64,000 bases of DNA from Sorangium aterium. GTDB taxonomy: Bacteria; Myxococcota_A; Polyangia; Polyangiales; Polyangiaceae. The DNA is taken from positions 1,054,001-1,118,000 of the forward strand of contig NZ_JAQNDK010000002.1 of the NCBI RefSeq assembly GCF_028368935.1, read 5' to 3'. Below are positions 63,501 through 64,000 of the stretch, piece by piece. The notes beneath the pieces are model-generated. The model saw only the letters and a list, made by a program, of their open reading frames with translations, ran no database searches and had not been told where the DNA came from. The stretch's first letter is position 1. Each line of letters begins with the position of its first letter. The translations under genes and the position numbers were made by a program.

Positions 63501-64000
63501 CGGCGGCGTCACGGCGACGCTGTTCGGCCGCTGGCAGCAGGGCGTGGCCGATCTCGATCGGGCGGACACCATCTTTCGCGAGCGCTGCACCGGCGTCACG
63601 TGGGAGCGGAGCTGGGCGCACACCTTCTCGGTCTGGGCGCTCTGGTACGGCGGCGAGACGCGCGAGTTCATGCGCCGGGTCCCGATGTACCTGCAGGCGG
63701 CCGACGAGCGCGGCGACCGTTACCTCGCCACGAGCCTCCGCTCCTCGCAGAGCAACGCCTACTGGCTCGTCGGCGACGACCCCGACTCCGCGCTGCGCCA
63801 GGCGCAGGACGCCATCCGGAGCTGGTCCAAGGCGGGCTTCCAGCTGCAGAGCTACTTCGATCTCGTCGCCCGCGCGCACATCGGCCTTTACCGGGGCGAG
63901 GGCGAGGCCACCTACCGCCTCTTCGCGGAGCAGCGGGCGGGCCTCGAGAGCTCGCTCGTCCTGCGCATCCAGGCCGTGCGCATCATCATCACCCACCTCC
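60550..64000 (+). CDS. Ser/Thr kinase-AAA ATPase signalling protein, 3' end outside window
   Basis: An uninterrupted frame from ATG 60550 runs to the right edge without a stop, giving at least 1150 residues. The kinase domain (about 15-290) has VVGRGGMGVVYEAFD, ATP lysine VALKIL, VHRDIKPSN (about 175), LLDFGFVAD and LHYMAPEQA. A 50-residue Pro/Ser insert lies between the hinge and the HRD loop. A STAND/AAA module follows: FVGRRSELAALEGAFAEA (about 320), Walker A GESGVGKS (about 354) and Walker B LVLAIDDLQWAD (about 473). Helical TPR-like repeats follow from about 700. The overall plan resembles the 1708-residue kinase at 19773. Any C-terminal sensor or output domain is outside the window. Confidence 0.92.
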   Translation, partial: MGLRNARPEFGGTRRFQVVRVVGRGGMGVVYEAFDRERKGRVALKILRNLSADARLRFKNEFRALQDIQHPNLVSLGELHEEEGQLFFTMELIRGVDFVVHVRLHEEGDAGPRGEPAGVGRRSTLPSSPMWSAVQGPASEPQPRIKRPFHEARLRSALAQLAQGLAAVHAAYKVHRDIKPSNVLVTAEERVVLLDFGFVADASGAGREQAVVGTLHYMAPEQAEAKAAGPEADIYSVGVMLYLALTGVYPFQTAPKAALDMMRRAEPPPPSRLVEDMPPDIDELCVDMLRIDPAARPTARDVLRRLQVQELIEEPPVLSQRIGFVGRRSELAALEGAFAEAKLGRAVTRFIEGESGVGKSALLRRFLERIDKEALVLAGRCYEREAVPYKAVDELIDGLSRHLVRRPPEQVKALLPPNAGLLGTVFPVLRTVPAITEARARRKAIDPPEIRALVFAALRELLGRLAAERPLVLAIDDLQWADADSVALLSEVMRPWTEADFIAASRPGSFAGLDGPVSSGAQVDPSRPRAMMLVATVRTASETAPPVSRQLGVPIDSLGHIILHRLSLAEAQELCALLLRGAPVGRPLSIEAIAQEAGGHPLFIDALLRHRMMSPDTDGGPVRLDDVLWARISRLDPRARQLLELVVCAGAPVLTSVAAHAMAADFGELTRVLSALRAANLVRTGGSGQDEFLEPFHNRIRETVASRLDEQAARSWHGRLALALEASGRAELEALAEHWRAAGDPERAAGYAVRAGEHAEAAFAFDHAARLYRMAIDLHLPGGAERRVVLAKLGDALSSAGRGAKAAEAYMAASDGAPESEAIDLGRRAAENLLRAGYVDAGMAGLRSVLGAVGMQVPKTPELAVASLMLRRAQVRLRGLNFVERPADEVSPEDLMRIDVCWSAAMGLAIVDPTRGADFQARNLLLSLKAGEPYRVTRALAFEATYLAIDGGPSASRVADLLSTASAIAARIGRPHALGLVGFVGGVTATLFGRWQQGVADLDRADTIFRERCTGVTWERSWAHTFSVWALWYGGETREFMRRVPMYLQAADERGDRYLATSLRSSQSNAYWLVGDDPDSALRQAQDAIRSWSKAGFQLQSYFDLVARAHIGLYRGEGEATYRLFAEQRAGLESSLVLRIQAVRIIITHL

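Noticed and set aside
60271-63996. A very long minus-strand open frame (1241 residues) opposite the last kinase gene
   Set aside because: It is Arg/Ala/Glu-rich with no domain signature. The plus strand carries intact kinase and AAA motifs in a single frame, so the antisense frame is a by-product of GC-rich codon bias.

Overview
The window is high-GC DNA (about 70% by eye) with dense, strongly codon-biased genes. It carries several eukaryote-like Ser/Thr kinases, kinase/AAA signalling giants, PEGA domains, thrombospondin type 3 repeats, an RHS protein and low-complexity intergenic repeats. This points to a large-genome myxobacterium of the Sorangium/Polyangiales type. That assignment is an inference from gene content; no rRNA or other phylogenetic marker is present.

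Layout. 1-190: 3' end of a probable TetR-type regulator. 303-9401 (minus strand): a polymorphic-toxin locus with an RHS protein ending in a deaminase-like tip, followed 8 bp later by a STAND-like 811-residue gene and then its tandem duplicate. A short relic of the toxin tip lies between the two copies. 9653-19696: an endostatin-like lipoprotein, a fatty acid desaturase, fumarase (fumC), a small secreted protein, a porin and a PHP-domain lipoprotein. 19773-24899: a 1708-residue kinase/ATPase/GAF/STAS signalling protein. 25106-27473: an HTTM membrane protein overlapping an Asp/His-rich lipoprotein. 27950-37736: Gfo/Idh/MocA oxidoreductase, sucC-sucD, an outer-membrane barrel, murA-hisG, a barrel with thrombospondin repeats, a DUF2452 protein and a quinone oxidoreductase. 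37769-41115: two divergent Ser/Thr kinases. 41531-47047: a cyclase resembling mammalian soluble adenylyl cyclase (tandem cyclase, ATPase, TPR), followed by a SulP anion transporter carrying STAS and cyclic-nucleotide-binding domains. 47754-60059: a polyamine region with potD-speB on one strand and a nitrilase-family hydrolase, flavin amine oxidase, TonB-dependent receptor and potABC on the other. 60550-64000: the 5' part of another kinase/AAA protein, which runs off the window.

How it fits together. Housekeeping functions (fumC, sucCD, murA, hisG) sit among three systems that deserve attention. The first is the RHS deaminase toxin with duplicated STAND-like neighbours and a decayed toxin tip. 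The second is the sAC-like cyclase next to a SulP carrier with a cyclic-nucleotide sensor, a plausible anion/cyclic-nucleotide circuit. The third is a split polyamine uptake and catabolism set.

The intergenic DNA is unusually structured. There are two copies of a hairpin built from GTGGTC-type hexamers, a 152-bp nested palindrome beside sucD, a perfect 29-bp stem at 16.0 kb, a 21-bp tandem repeat, and a promoter-like motif shared by a kinase and the TonB-dependent receptor. I found no tRNA, rRNA, CRISPR array or insertion-sequence transposase.
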